From contig OX337231.1 of NCBI GenBank assembly GCA_946965045.2, positions 2,790,001 through 2,854,000 on the forward strand: DNA of 64,000 nt, written 5' to 3'. Below, in pieces: positions 52,193 to 62,483 of this stretch; the stretch's first letter is position 1; the number at the start of each line of letters is the position of its first letter. The notes below the pieces were generated by a model. The model made no database searches and was not told where the DNA came from. It saw only the letters and a program-made list of their open reading frames with translations. The translations under genes and the position numbers were made by a program. The DNA is from Epithemia pelagica (taxonomy: Eukaryota; Bacillariophyta; Bacillariophyceae; Surirellales; Surirellaceae).

Positions 52193-53755
52193 CTAGTAAC
52201 GGTAGGATTCGGGTTTGAAGGGACCTTCCACGGGGACGCCAATGTAGTCGGATTGCTCTTGGGTGAGCTTGGTAAGCTTGACGCCCAAGGCAGGCAAGTG
52301 AAGACTGGCAACCTTTTCGTCCAAAGTCTTGGGGAGAACGTAGACTTGTCCACGTGCGTACTTGTTGGTGTCCTTCTCCTTCCAGAGTTCAAGTTGAGCC
52401 AAGACTTGATTGGTAAAAGAGCAAGACATGACAAAGGAAGGATGACCAGTGGCACATCCCAAGTTGAGCAAACGACCTTCGGCAAGGATAATGACGGCAT
52501 TGCCACTTTCGAAAGTGAACTTGTCTACTTGGGGCTTGATGTTAGTGCGCTTGGCATCCTTCATGAGACCGTCCATGTCGATTTCGTTGTCAAAGTGACC
52601 AATGTTTCCGACAATGGCGTTGTTCTTCATCTTGGCCATGTCAGCGGCCATGATAATACCCTTGTTACCGGTTGTGGTGATGAAAATGTCACCAGTAGGA
52701 AGGAGGTCTTCAAGTGTCATGACTTGGAACCCTTCCATGGAGGCTTGGAGGGCACAAATGGGGTCAATCTCGGTCACGTACACGACGCAACCACAGGCAC
52801 GAAGGGCAGCAGCGCAACCCTTACCGACATCTCCGTATCCGCAAATAACGGCCTTCTTTCCGGCAAGCATGACATCGGTGGCGCGCATGATACCATCGGG
52901 GAGGGAGTGCTTGCAACCATAAAGATTGTCAAACTTGGACTTGGTGACCGAGTCGTTGACATTGATGCAGGCCATGAGAAGGGTTCCGGCCTTTTCCATG
53001 GTGTACAAACGGTGAACACCAGTGGTGGTTTCTTCGGAGATACCCATACAACGAGTGGCAATCTTGTTCCACTTGTCGGTTTCGCCGGCCTCGAGGAGAC
53101 GACGGATGATGGAAAGAACAATCTTGAATTCGGCATTGTCGGTGGATGCGGGATCGGGGAGAGTTCCGTCCTTCAAGAAAAGGTCCTCGGCCTTCTTACC
53201 TTCGTGGATAAGAAGGGTCATGTCACCACCGTCATCGACAATGAGATCGGGACCGTGGCCCTTGCCGTCGTCCTCCGGCCAGGTGACCGCGTTCAATGTG
53301 CACTCCCAGTATTCCTCCAACGATTCGCCCTTCCAGGCAAAGACGGCGGCCGATTCGTCACGGGCAATGGCGGCGGCGGCGTGGTCCTGTGTGGAGAAGA
53401 TGTTACACGAGCACCAACGAATGTTACCGCCGAGTTTCTGGAGTGTCTCGATCAAGACGGCCGTCTGAATGGTCATGTGAAGGGAACCCGAGATACGGGC
53501 ACCTGCAAATGGCTGCGCGGGGCCAAACTCCTCACGGCAAGCAATGAGACCAGGCATCTCGACTTCAGCGAGTTCAATGTCCTTGCGACCGTAGTCGGCG
53601 AGGGAAATATCAGCAACTAAAGACGGTCATTGGTCCCATGTGAGAAAGATACCAAAGATACATTTGATCGCTACCAGATTTTGATGGCAGACAAGGCCAC
53701 CCTTCGTCTCCAGTATGGTCCAGTCTTACGTACCTTTGTAGTCTCCGGTAGACAT
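52193..53755 (-). CDS. AHCY: S-adenosylhomocysteine hydrolase
   Basis: Two exons, 53755-53734 (only 22 nt, MSTGDYK) and 53616-52193; 481 residues. The enzyme splits S-adenosylhomocysteine into adenosine and homocysteine using bound NAD+, keeping the methyl cycle running. Landmarks are [37 protein letters not shown], the NAD site [32 protein letters not shown] and the C-terminal [12 protein letters not shown]...PESYRY, whose Lys and Tyr complete the NAD pocket of the partner subunit. A long insert of about 40 residues after '[17 protein letters not shown]' matches the plant-type enzyme. Strong codon bias indicates high expression, and leaves a 486-codon antisense frame open. Confidence 0.98.
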
Positions 53756-54539
53756 GGTGGTAATCTAGGTTCGTCGGGATTCCTTTGCAAGTCTCGGTCA
53801 GTGAGATTTTATGAGGTCGACGAAACGGCACGAGATGATCTCTCTGGATCTCCGACCAAATCTTGGCGCAAAAAACAAGTGCGTGTTGTCTGACTTTTGA
53901 CCCGGACGGGCAAGAAGTCAGACTGGTTGGAGGTTGTCAAGCGAGGTCTCATCCACGTGGACACATGCCGTACGGTACCGGATGTCATGCGATCCAATCA
54001 AACATCTCCAATCATGTCACTCAGCTGTCATCCTGGGTGGAACGTTCCACTTGACGACTCCCGAGAACGTGCTTGTGGTGGTGTCTCATCCCCCCAAACC
54101 ACAACCACATACGACTGCAGCATGCGACTGCGACTGAATGCCTCGCACTTTCGTACACGACCACGACTACAAAGGGGCAAATTTCTCGCTCCCCGAGTCC
54201 TGGATACATCCAATATCCCTTGCACGGGATATGAAAGCAGCATTTTTCATGGACGTCTTGGAAGCCGGTACCTCCTGTCCGTCGACCGTTTTGGCACCAT
54301 TTCGGTCGCGCTGATTTCCCCGGGGTTCTTCAGTTTTTTTCTGGTGCGCTGAGCAATCATGACGTCATACATCTGGCTTGAGTTTCGCCACATCCATCAC
54401 ATTCGGCAGCACCAACAAAGCAATTACCCAATCCCAATCTACGTAGTTTTAGCAAGAAAACCATCCACATCACCTTTCTCGCCTCGTTCTTCTCCTCCTC
54501 TTTTGTGTACGGAGTACGGATCATACACTACATTTCACT
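53756..54539. other. Intergenic (divergent promoter region)
   Basis: Divergent spacer between AHCY and the sigma factor; no coding signal. It contains the palindrome listed at 54360. Confidence 0.5.
54360..54367. promoter_or_regulatory. TGACGTCA palindrome (CRE-like)
   Basis: Perfect bZIP-type octamer 180 bases upstream of the sigma-factor reading frame. Same sequence as at 29682. Role inferred only. Confidence 0.3.
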
Positions 54540-56309
54540 TTGAGCCATTGGTTCGATACTGCCATGAATACTTGCAATGAGAGGATACGGGAAGAGTCTT
54601 CTCGATCCAGGAACCATGGCACCATGACAAATTCACGAACCAATAGTGGTTGGCATTTGTATTGGGGACCAAGGCGTAGCGTCAATTCACTGACTTTTGT
54701 TACTTTTGCTGCCCTTTCATGGACCGGGGTATCGGCGTTTTGTCCTGATGCTTCATCGATCACTCGCTCTTGTGGTGGTAGTGGTGCTCGTGAAATGGAA
54801 TTTGGCAGAGATTCGAACATGCCTCGTTCCATGTCAACCTTTGCCGAAGTGGAGAATCCAGCCCGAACCTCTAGCAACTTTGTTCGTTCACCCCGTCCGG
54901 TGATGGTCGAGTCGGAATCGACAAGACACCAACGTGCAGAAATCGAAAGGGTCGCATACGGCTCCGAACATGTCCCCTATGGGACTTGCAATTCACAGTT
55001 GGCCAACAACACTACCGACCACGTGACTGAACGGCGAGTTCAGTTCAAGGGTCTTTCCACGGGGCCGAATCGCAACAGGCATCGAACCAAACTTCGAATT
55101 TCCGAACGAGGAGGAAGGATATACTCGTCTACCATGCCCGGGTTTGGTGTCGAGTCTGATCGTTTGCGAGCATATCGAGACGGTGTCCGCCTCGCCGAGG
55201 TGGAAACGGGCCGCAAAAGTGCCGAGAGCACCGAATCGGAACGGGAAAGAAAGCGCCGACAACATGGAGAAACATTATACCGAAACAGTGGAGCTGTTCC
55301 GGAAAGTCTTATGCAATTCGCAGGTGCCATTCATCAAGAAGAACGCATCTCCAGGAAAGAGGAGATTGAACTGGGAGAGCTCACACAGGAAGCGGTTCGT
55401 CTGCAACAGTTGTACGACCGCCTCAAAGACAAGCTCCAGCGTGAACCGACGGACAATGAATGGTGTGCAGCGGCAGGGAAGATCAATATGAACGCCATTG
55501 AACAGGCGATTCAGGATGGATTTGAAGCCAAGAATCGACTGGTGGCCTCGAACCTCCGGATTGTCCAGAGTGTTGTCAATATCTATCTCCGCAATGGACT
55601 CTCGGCGCAATACAATGCCGGCGACATGATGCAGGAAGGTATTCTAGCTTTGATTCGTGCAGCCGAAAAGTTTGAACCTGAACGAGGGTGGAAGTTTTCA
55701 ACATATGCAATGTATTGGGTGAGAGCATCTGTGAAACGCAACCAGGTTGCTCAATCAAGACCAGTCCCAGTACCACATCGAGTTTATGAGAACCACAAGC
55801 GTTTGCTAAGAACCCAAAGAAAACTCGAGCTCTCTTTGAATAGAAGGCCGACAAAGAGGGAGCTGGGAGATGCTGTTGGCATGTCCGAACTTCAAGTGGA
55901 GCGTTGCTACAATGCCATGCAACAAAAGTTCTACTCTCTGGATCAAGAAATTCGAAACACGAAAAAGCCTCTCCGCGCCAACGAACGGAATGATCGCCTG
56001 GTGGAAATCGTCGAGGCCAGGGTGGTTGACGACGAGTTTAGTCTCAATGCAGTTTCTCTGAGGGAAGCGTTTGTGGAGACTCTGAGCCGACACCTGACAG
56101 CTCAGGAAGTGGAGCTACTAATGCTTCGATACGGATTGAAGGACTGTCCTGAGCATGAGAAGGTTGGGGGACAGCCGACGATCGCCGAGCTGAGCCGTCA
56201 CTTGAATCTCACTCCCGACAAAGTTCGCCGGATCATTAAACGAGCCTTGAAGCAACTGAAGGAAGTGGATCCACAAGAGTGGCTCGTATTCAAGGAAGAG
56301 CTATGCTAA
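54540..56309 (+). CDS. Plastid sigma-70-type RNA polymerase sigma factor
   Basis: 589 residues; the likelier start is the third ATG (54624), since MTNSRTNSG is followed by a hydrophobic signal stretch (LTFVTFAALSWTGVSAF) ending in the plastid-type SAF-C-P motif. The sigma-70 part is complete: region 2 (about 318-400: LVASNLRIVQSVVNIYLRNG, GDMMQEGILALIRAAEKFEP, RGWKFSTYAMYWVRASVKRN), which binds the -10 element; region 3 (NRRPTKRELGDAVGMSELQV); region 4 (about 515-585, LSRHLNLTPDKVRRIIKRAL), which reads the -35 element. The protein should direct the plastid-encoded RNA polymerase. Residues 80-310 are lineage-specific. Confidence 0.92.
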   Translation: MSHWFDTAMNTCNERIREESSRSRNHGTMTNSRTNSGWHLYWGPRRSVNSLTFVTFAALSWTGVSAFCPDASSITRSCGGSGAREMEFGRDSNMPRSMSTFAEVENPARTSSNFVRSPRPVMVESESTRHQRAEIERVAYGSEHVPYGTCNSQLANNTTDHVTERRVQFKGLSTGPNRNRHRTKLRISERGGRIYSSTMPGFGVESDRLRAYRDGVRLAEVETGRKSAESTESERERKRRQHGETLYRNSGAVPESLMQFAGAIHQEERISRKEEIELGELTQEAVRLQQLYDRLKDKLQREPTDNEWCAAAGKINMNAIEQAIQDGFEAKNRLVASNLRIVQSVVNIYLRNGLSAQYNAGDMMQEGILALIRAAEKFEPERGWKFSTYAMYWVRASVKRNQVAQSRPVPVPHRVYENHKRLLRTQRKLELSLNRRPTKRELGDAVGMSELQVERCYNAMQQKFYSLDQEIRNTKKPLRANERNDRLVEIVEARVVDDEFSLNAVSLREAFVETLSRHLTAQEVELLMLRYGLKDCPEHEKVGGQPTIAELSRHLNLTPDKVRRIIKRALKQLKEVDPQEWLVFKEELC

Positions 56310-56685
56310 CATCTTCTTCTCCCGCTTTTGTAAATATGCTACTATATACATCATCCATTCAATGAGCATCTATCCACTCTGCAAATAGCTCCCGGCATTC
56401 TTTCACCTCATAAATCTCTACTGCCATTAACCGCTTTCTACGATTGAGATCCATTATTATTATTAGTCTTCCTATATTTTAATGCGATACTCAGAAGGTC
56501 TGGCCGGGGCCGTGGAAGTGAAATAAATAAAATGATGCACTATCAACTAGCTCGGTTAAGAAGGGATCAATCGACGAAAGACGTCAACGTGACATCCACT
56601 TACTATTCATCGGGACTACGAATGCCGGTCCAACGCCACACGCCTGTATCTTTATAATCGTGCTTCTGTCACTACGGGAACACAT
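56310..56685. other. Intergenic (3'-to-3')
   Basis: Convergent spacer between the sigma factor and Alb3. A/T-rich; nothing else seen. Confidence 0.5.
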
Positions 56686-58076
56686 CTACTTCTTTCTCTT
56701 TCGACCTCTCTTGGACTTTTTCTTCGGTTTTGATTCTTCGTCACTACTTGTGGGTGGAGAGTCTTCAATTGGCTCTTCCTCTTCGTCGTCGTCTTCGACC
56801 TCTGCATCGATAACTGTGAGCGGTTTCACAGCATCTCGAGGTACGGAAGAGACATCCGCCGCTTGTCCGAAACCTGCTGGCTTCTCTCTGGGTGGGGCGA
56901 ATATAGTGGGTGCTGGTTCAGTCTTGGCCGCCGTTGCAGCTGCGCTTCCGGCTGCCACCGGTTCGAATTGTAACGAACTTCGAACAGCGACAGAAGTGGC
57001 GGTAGTGACAATGTTGTTCACGAACCAGTACACGCTCAAAGCAGCAGGAACATTGAGAGCAAACCAACCAATCAAGACAGGCAAAATCTTGAGCACAATG
57101 TTGTTTTGTTGTTGATCCCCTGTTTTGGGCTGCATTAGTTCCATCGAAGCAAACTGAGAAACAACCAAAAGGACAGGAAGAATCAAGAAGGCAACCGTGT
57201 CGTCCCACCCAAGCGCAGGGCCAGCATCAGTCCTGAAAAGAGAAGGACAGAGGTGTAAGATATCACGATCTACTTGACCACAACTATACAGGTTCAGTTC
57301 TTGAATTGAACTTACCATCCTTTCAAGAGCCAGTCTGAGCCATGGGCCGGATCTGCTCCGTAAGTGGGGCCCTCAAGGTTTGGAAGGAAGAGGAAAGGCT
57401 CGTCAAGTTTGTTCTCCTTGGCCAAGTTGAGGACAGCTCGGTACAGTCCAATAAAAACAGGGATCTGGACAAGACTTGGAATACATCCTGCCAAAGGATT
57501 GATTTCATTCACCTGGTAAAACTCAGCTACTTTTTGGTTCATGACTTCTGGATTACTCTGGTACTTGGCCTGGATCTCCTTAATTGCTGGAGCCATGGCT
57601 TGCATCTTGGACGTAGACTCGAGTTGGGATTTCGTCAACGGAAAAGTCAGAACTTTAATCATCAAAGTCAATACAATGATACTAATTCCCCAAGCATTGG
57701 CGTCGAGACCCAGACTGACACTTGCAGTGTGAATGAATTCCAATACTCCTTCAATAGGGCCTGTCAAAAAGCCAAACCAGCCATTGTCTTGAGTCGGAAC
57801 GGCATCCACAACATCTCCCGCAACGTCCATCACATCGGATGCTGCTCCACTCACTCCTGCCACAACATCGGATGCAGCATCACTGACCCCAGTCACTACA
57901 TCCGTGGTGCCTTCCACAGCATCGGCCAAGGTAAAGGACGAAAACGCGTCAAGCAAACAGCTCGGAATATCACGGAGCGGTTCGGCCCGAGTTGTGTATT
58001 GGAGATTGGGACGCACTGGAGCAAATGCCTGAACGCCTGCAAGAAGCAGGGCGTTGAACAGCACCGAGACGATCAT
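56686..58076 (-). CDS. Alb3/YidC/Oxa1-family thylakoid insertase
   Basis: Two exons, 58076-57316 and 57232-56686, joined in phase (gtaagt...cag); 435 residues. The N-terminus MIVSVLFNALLLAGVQAFAP is a bipartite plastid signal with the AFAP motif. After an Ala/Val/Asp repeat region (DAASDVVAGVSGAASDVMDV) the insertase core follows: GISIIVLTLMIKVLTFPLTK, QLESTSKMQAMAPAIKEIQA, NEINPLAGCIPSLVQIPVFI, GLYRAVLNLA, SQFASMELMQPK, LKILPVLIGWFALNVPAALS, VYWFVNNIVT. In plants Alb3 inserts light-harvesting proteins into thylakoids with cpSRP. The end is acidic then Lys-rich (KPKKKSKRGRKRKK), like the Alb3 tail that binds cpSRP43 or ribosomes. The antenna protein it would insert is coded 8 kb away. Confidence 0.93.
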
Positions 58077-58162
58077 CGTGCTCCTATGATAGGTTTATCT
58101 GCACTCTCCTCTGTGTTTGTTGCGTCAAACCAGCTTCTGAGGTGTCACGGTGGCAGTCTTGG

Positions 58163-58285
58163 CTCATCCCTACCCCCTAGCGGGGGTGGTTTTGAGGTTG
58201 TAGTTTCTGTGAACCACCCCCATACCTTTTTCCTGGCTCCAGTCGGCCGGCATATCTCATTCCTTCCACCGCGATAACAACACGA
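58163..58285 (+). repeat. Inverted repeat, left arm
   Basis: About 125 bases beginning with ctaccccctagcgggggtgg, reverse-complement related to 58789-58920 with scattered mismatches. Each arm is itself able to fold, since gggggtgg and ccaccccc lie about 25-30 bases apart. Likely a MITE-like element end or a pair of element copies in opposite orientation. Confidence 0.75.
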
Positions 58286-58788
58286 CAATCAAACTTTGTC
58301 GTTGCTGGTGACCTCCTACGGCCACCCCATCATGATCCGACCATCACATGCTTCATATCGGTACCATGGCAGTGCATTGTGAGGGGCACAGTGCATGCGG
58401 GCCGTTCTAGGAAAGGTCCAATACAGTGACGCTGTAATACGGCACAATAGGAGACCATGATGGCGTGAACATACATTAGAGTTGCTGTTTTGCTATCAAT
58501 ACACTGTGTAGCTACTACTGTGATGTGTATTGTGTACCAATAGGTGTTCAAACAATGTAAGATAAGAGCCATATAGTCCCTTTGAGTTGCTTCGTTCGAA
58601 ATGGCAAGACGTCGCTTCCGTACCTGTGCCACGAGGCATGGCGCCTATGAGTCTGATGCATAATAGCCTTAACCTTTAAATTTTGGTGATGCCGATGCAT
58701 CCTACACTATTGGTTTGAGGTCTATGACTGGAGAGACAGGTTTGAAGAGTCCAAATAGGTGCACAACAACCTGTGCAGCACCATGGTC

Positions 58789-58920
58789 CGTGTTGTTATC
58801 GTGGTGGAGGAAATGAGCTATGCCGGCCAACTGGAAACTGGTTATTTTTGGCAAATAGGTATGGGGGTGGCTCAGAGAAATTACACCCTTTAAGCCACCC
58901 CCGCTAGGGGGTAGGCTCAT
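58789..58920 (-). repeat. Inverted repeat, right arm
   Basis: Opposite orientation copy of 58163-58285; shares ccggc(c)a, ataacaacacg and the GC-rich cores. Confidence 0.75.
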
Positions 58921-59272
58921 CCCTTTGTGATGGTCTCGACTCTCCATCCAGTCGATCTTTTCCAGAAATCTCAAGGTTCAAGGTGTGAAGTGGAATGGTA
59001 CGCTAGGTAGTAAACGATAAAACACCAAACGCAGCCGCAAAAAGTGACACGTGGAAGGATAGCGTCGCTTGTGGGGTTGGTTGCAGACTCGCCCTCTCGC
59101 TTTCGCGATGTCCCCACAATTGCTTGTTGGCGACCGTTAGCTTCATCATCAACAACGTATTACATTGGATTGAATTGGACTGGTGTGGCCAACACCCCCA
59201 CTCATTTGACTGTTGAGCATCAATTCTTGCTTTCGTAATACGTTCAACATCTGATTGATTAATAACCTCAAA

Positions 59273-60249
59273 ATGAGCGAAACTGGAGAAGCGACTGTCG
59301 AAGCAGACGGAACCACAACGTTTGAAACACCTCCATCAGATGCCAATGGGACATTTGGCGGGGAGGAAAGTTTTAATGAGACCATGGGTGAGACTCCAGA
59401 GGAGGACATGGCTGAGGCAGCGAAGGGTATTGATCCAGCGATGTACTTGATTGTAGGGGCAATCGTAGTTGTCTTGCTCTTTTTCATTCTTCGTCGGAAA
59501 AAGAGCTCAGAAGGCGATGATGACTTTTTCGCAAACTTAGACGGAGAAAAGGTAAGAAGAGTGCTTTCTATTGACAATTTGCTTGGTGTACTCTTGGAGA
59601 ATACAGGAATTGATGAATGCCGTTTTCACTTGGTCGAATTTAGTTTAATCTGAAACTACCCGCAGAGGTTGAGGAATATCGTACAATCAAGGGAAAATGT
59701 ATCCAGGCTGGCTGGGATCCCACTGAGCGACCGACTGGTCCCGCTGCGCAAAGTAGTGGCCCACATCGCGTGTTGGCCCAGGCCTTGATGAAACGTGCCA
59801 TTGCAGACATTCCAATTGTTACACATATCCAGAAAGAATCGGTGGGAATGAACAGATTATATTCACAGTCCATGTGTTCCGTGTCGCAGTGGCGGTCATT
59901 CCAAGCTGCGGAGCAATTGGTTTCGGCCGAAGTCGAGGAAGTCCGAATGGAGGCTGACTTGGTCGAGCCCGGGTGGGCGGGTGTCATTTGGAGGCAAGCC
60001 ATGCAATATCATCAAATGTTGAAGGACCGACAGGAACAAGAGGCGAAGCAGGCAGAAGCTGCTGCACGCAAAGAAAAAGAAGAGGCAAATAAATTGAGCC
60101 CCGAAGAGGAAAAGAAAGCTAAGGAGCTCGCAGCGGAAAAGGCAGCCCAAGAACTCATCAAGGCAGAGGAGAGGGAAAAGCAGAGCAAGAAATCCTTCAA
60201 CAGTGGTATGAAAAAGGGCTATTTGGACAAAGGTGGTAAAAAGAAATAG
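59273..60249 (+). CDS. Sec66/Sec71-like ER translocon subunit
   Basis: Two exons, 59273-59551 and 59644-60249, in phase; 294 residues. Residues 1-50 are acidic and probably lumenal; one membrane helix follows (MYLIVGAIVVVLLFFILRR), then a cytosolic domain with the Sec66 pattern: HRVLAQALMKRAIADIPIVT, KESVGMNRLYSQSMCSVSQW, FQAAEQLVSAEVEEVRMEAD, PGWAGVIWRQAMQYHQ. A Lys/Glu/Ala-rich coiled coil ends the protein. In yeast Sec66 (Sec71) joins Sec62, Sec63 and Sec72 in post-translational import. Identity rests on the single N-terminal helix, these blocks and length; a search with PF09802 would settle it. Confidence 0.75.
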
Positions 60250-60648
60250 AATGTATAGAGTACGAATATGAGTGAACTGGTGCTCGACATAACTAATGAC
60301 TATGGTGTGGCGGTTGCGAGGACATATTTGACAATTGTTCACCTCCAACTAAATGGTGCAGAAATGAAGAGGTTCTGCGGCCGTTGACATGCGCTCAGTG
60401 CCCCACGTCTTCATCAAGGCGGTTCTATAAGAAAATCTTGAGATCGTCTATTCATCAAAACGTGACTGCAAACAAATTCTATATGATTAGGTACCAGGAG
60501 GTAAAATGGAACACAGGATTTGCTCCTGTGTATGTAGTACTCTGTGAACACATGACAAGATGGTAACCTTCGAGGATATGAGCAGCGATCTCACAATGCT
60601 GTGGTGTAGACATGGGGTATTTCACAATGTAATTCAATTCACACAAAC
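60250..60648. other. Intergenic (3'-to-3')
   Basis: Convergent spacer between the Sec66-like gene and pyrophosphatase; nothing recognised. Confidence 0.5.
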
Positions 60649-61845
60649 TCAGAAAAACATGGCTCCACTTTCCTCGTTGCCAAAGTTTTCCGTGTGCATC
60701 TCAACGTGCTCGTCCAAGTTTCCACCGAGGTTGAAAAGACTTCCTTTGGAGAGATTTCGAACCAAATCTTTTACTTCATCACTGTGTTGCTCAAGTTTGC
60801 GTTCTGTTTCACCTGCGATGAGGTGCTCCCAGAAACTGTGGCACTCTTGAATGATCTTAACTGCGTATTCCTTGTTCATGAACTTTTCTCCAAGTCCAAA
60901 AGTATTGGGAGGCTTTCCATCGGGAATCTTATAGGTTCGGTACCACTCTCGAATGGCACTCAACATTCCTGGCATGTGAGCTTCGACATCTTCAATGTCA
61001 TTGAGGAATGGGGCCCATTTGTCCTCTGCGTCGATGGCAACGACCTTCCAGTCGCATTCACCCTCATCGATCATACACAAAATACCAAGGACCTTGACTG
61101 GTCGGATGTCCTGTTTCACGAACCGAGTAAAAGTGAGAACAGCAAGGAAATGGACCTTCCTTTTCTGGTCGTGAACTTACACCGGGTTTGATGATACGGG
61201 CACCGATTTCGACGACATCGACTGGGTCATTGTCACCACGAGTTCCTTCAGCATCTGGGTGGATGTGGGTGGGATCTTCCCATGTCTGTGGAAAGCATCC
61301 ATAGTTGAAGTAGATGTCTCCCTTTTTGAACTGGTAGTTCGAGAACATGACAATCGGAGGTTAGATTTCGACCACGATGACCAACGTCGAAGAATCTAAA
61401 ATCTACCTACCTCACGGAGCTTGCCCTTCTTGGTATCCTGTTTGATGGGATTGCCTGGTTCATCTGTGGCGATTTCGTATTTCTTTCTGTTAGAACAAAC
61501 AAAGAGAAGGTTTCGACAAGTTGAGTGAAAGAATGGACAGACACAAAATCCCAGGACTTCATAACGCCGTGGGTCTTGGAAAAAATGGCTCACTGACCTC
61601 GTGAACTTGCTGATTTCACAAACAAAGTTGAAGTAGGGAGTTTCAGATCGAGTTTGTGGGTTCAAATGAACCAAACTGACATCGTGCCAAAGCGAAATCT
61701 TCTTTCCAGCATCAGAGACGGCTTGAATACGGTAGTCCAGTGTGTCGATTTCACCGCCTTCTTTCACTCCAACATCAGATCCAGAAAAGGAGCTGCTGTG
61801 CTTCATTTTGCGCACGTCGTTCAAGGGGATAAGCGTTTCTTCCAT
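60649..61845 (-). CDS. Soluble inorganic pyrophosphatase (family I)
   Basis: Four exons, 61845-61598, 61486-61411, 61330-61181 and 61110-60649, all in phase; 311 residues from ATG 61845 ([16 protein letters not shown]). An in-frame ATG at 61947 adds 34 residues. The family I metal site is clear as [12 protein letters not shown] (the Asp residues bind Mg2+), then [20 protein letters not shown] and [17 protein letters not shown]. It hydrolyses PPi to two phosphates, pulling biosynthesis forward. No plastid signal is visible at the shorter start; the longer N-terminus lacks a clear one too, so cytosolic is likely. Confidence 0.95.
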
Positions 61846-62483
61846 TGTGACTTTCAATTGTTGGTTCCTCTGTGAAACGATAGAGATGTGCAGACCAAGA
61901 CCGTGCACCTTTTGTCGATTGTCGATTATAAGGGATGTCGAAGTCAAAAGTCATGAGAATCGAATGACATACACATCAACGGGTGTGTTGTTGTTCGTTG
62001 TGAGAGTTGAGCAGTGAACACGTAAGCGATGCAAAATGTGCAGGAAGATGTGGGTCTCGTCACCAACTTTCTACAGTATTGAGTACAACACTATAGCTAA
62101 GATATTTATAAATAAAAATGCAGACGACATCGATGAGACATGATACTATGAAGACAATAGTAGGACGTCAGCCGCCATTGAGCGCCGGAGTCAGCTCTTG
62201 TCTCAAGATGGACACAAGAGCAAGAATCTCGCAACGACGACATCGACAGAATTGCATTTTCCGGTGAATCTGTGTCGACAGTCGACAGGGTTACCATGGC
62301 GTATACCAAAGAAACGAGCTGGCAACAGTGACAATGTTAACTGCGATAATGGGAAATTTCCATTTGCTCCATTGAAGTAACGTCGAGATTACGATCAAGC
62401 GAGACTCATCAAGCTTTAGCTGGTGAATCAGTGCGTCCACGGCGTCGAAAGTTTCACTATGAGAATCCATGCTCTTTCCAAAT
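61846..62483. other. Intergenic
   Basis: Spacer between the pyrophosphatase start and the WRAP53 stop. The 102 bases nearest the pyrophosphatase may be its coding 5' end. No other gene seen. Confidence 0.5.

Larger units (their letters stand above)
58077..59272. other. Intergenic with a large imperfect inverted repeat
   Basis: No gene seen. It contains the two repeat arms listed next, about 500 bases apart. 58330-58700 is the spacer; no transposase and no tRNA-like fold was recognised there. Confidence 0.5.

Noticed and set aside
52160-53620. 486-codon open frame on the plus strand, antisense to AHCY
   Set aside because: It is the mirror of a strongly codon-biased gene (few stop complements on the other strand). 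Its translation shows no family features.
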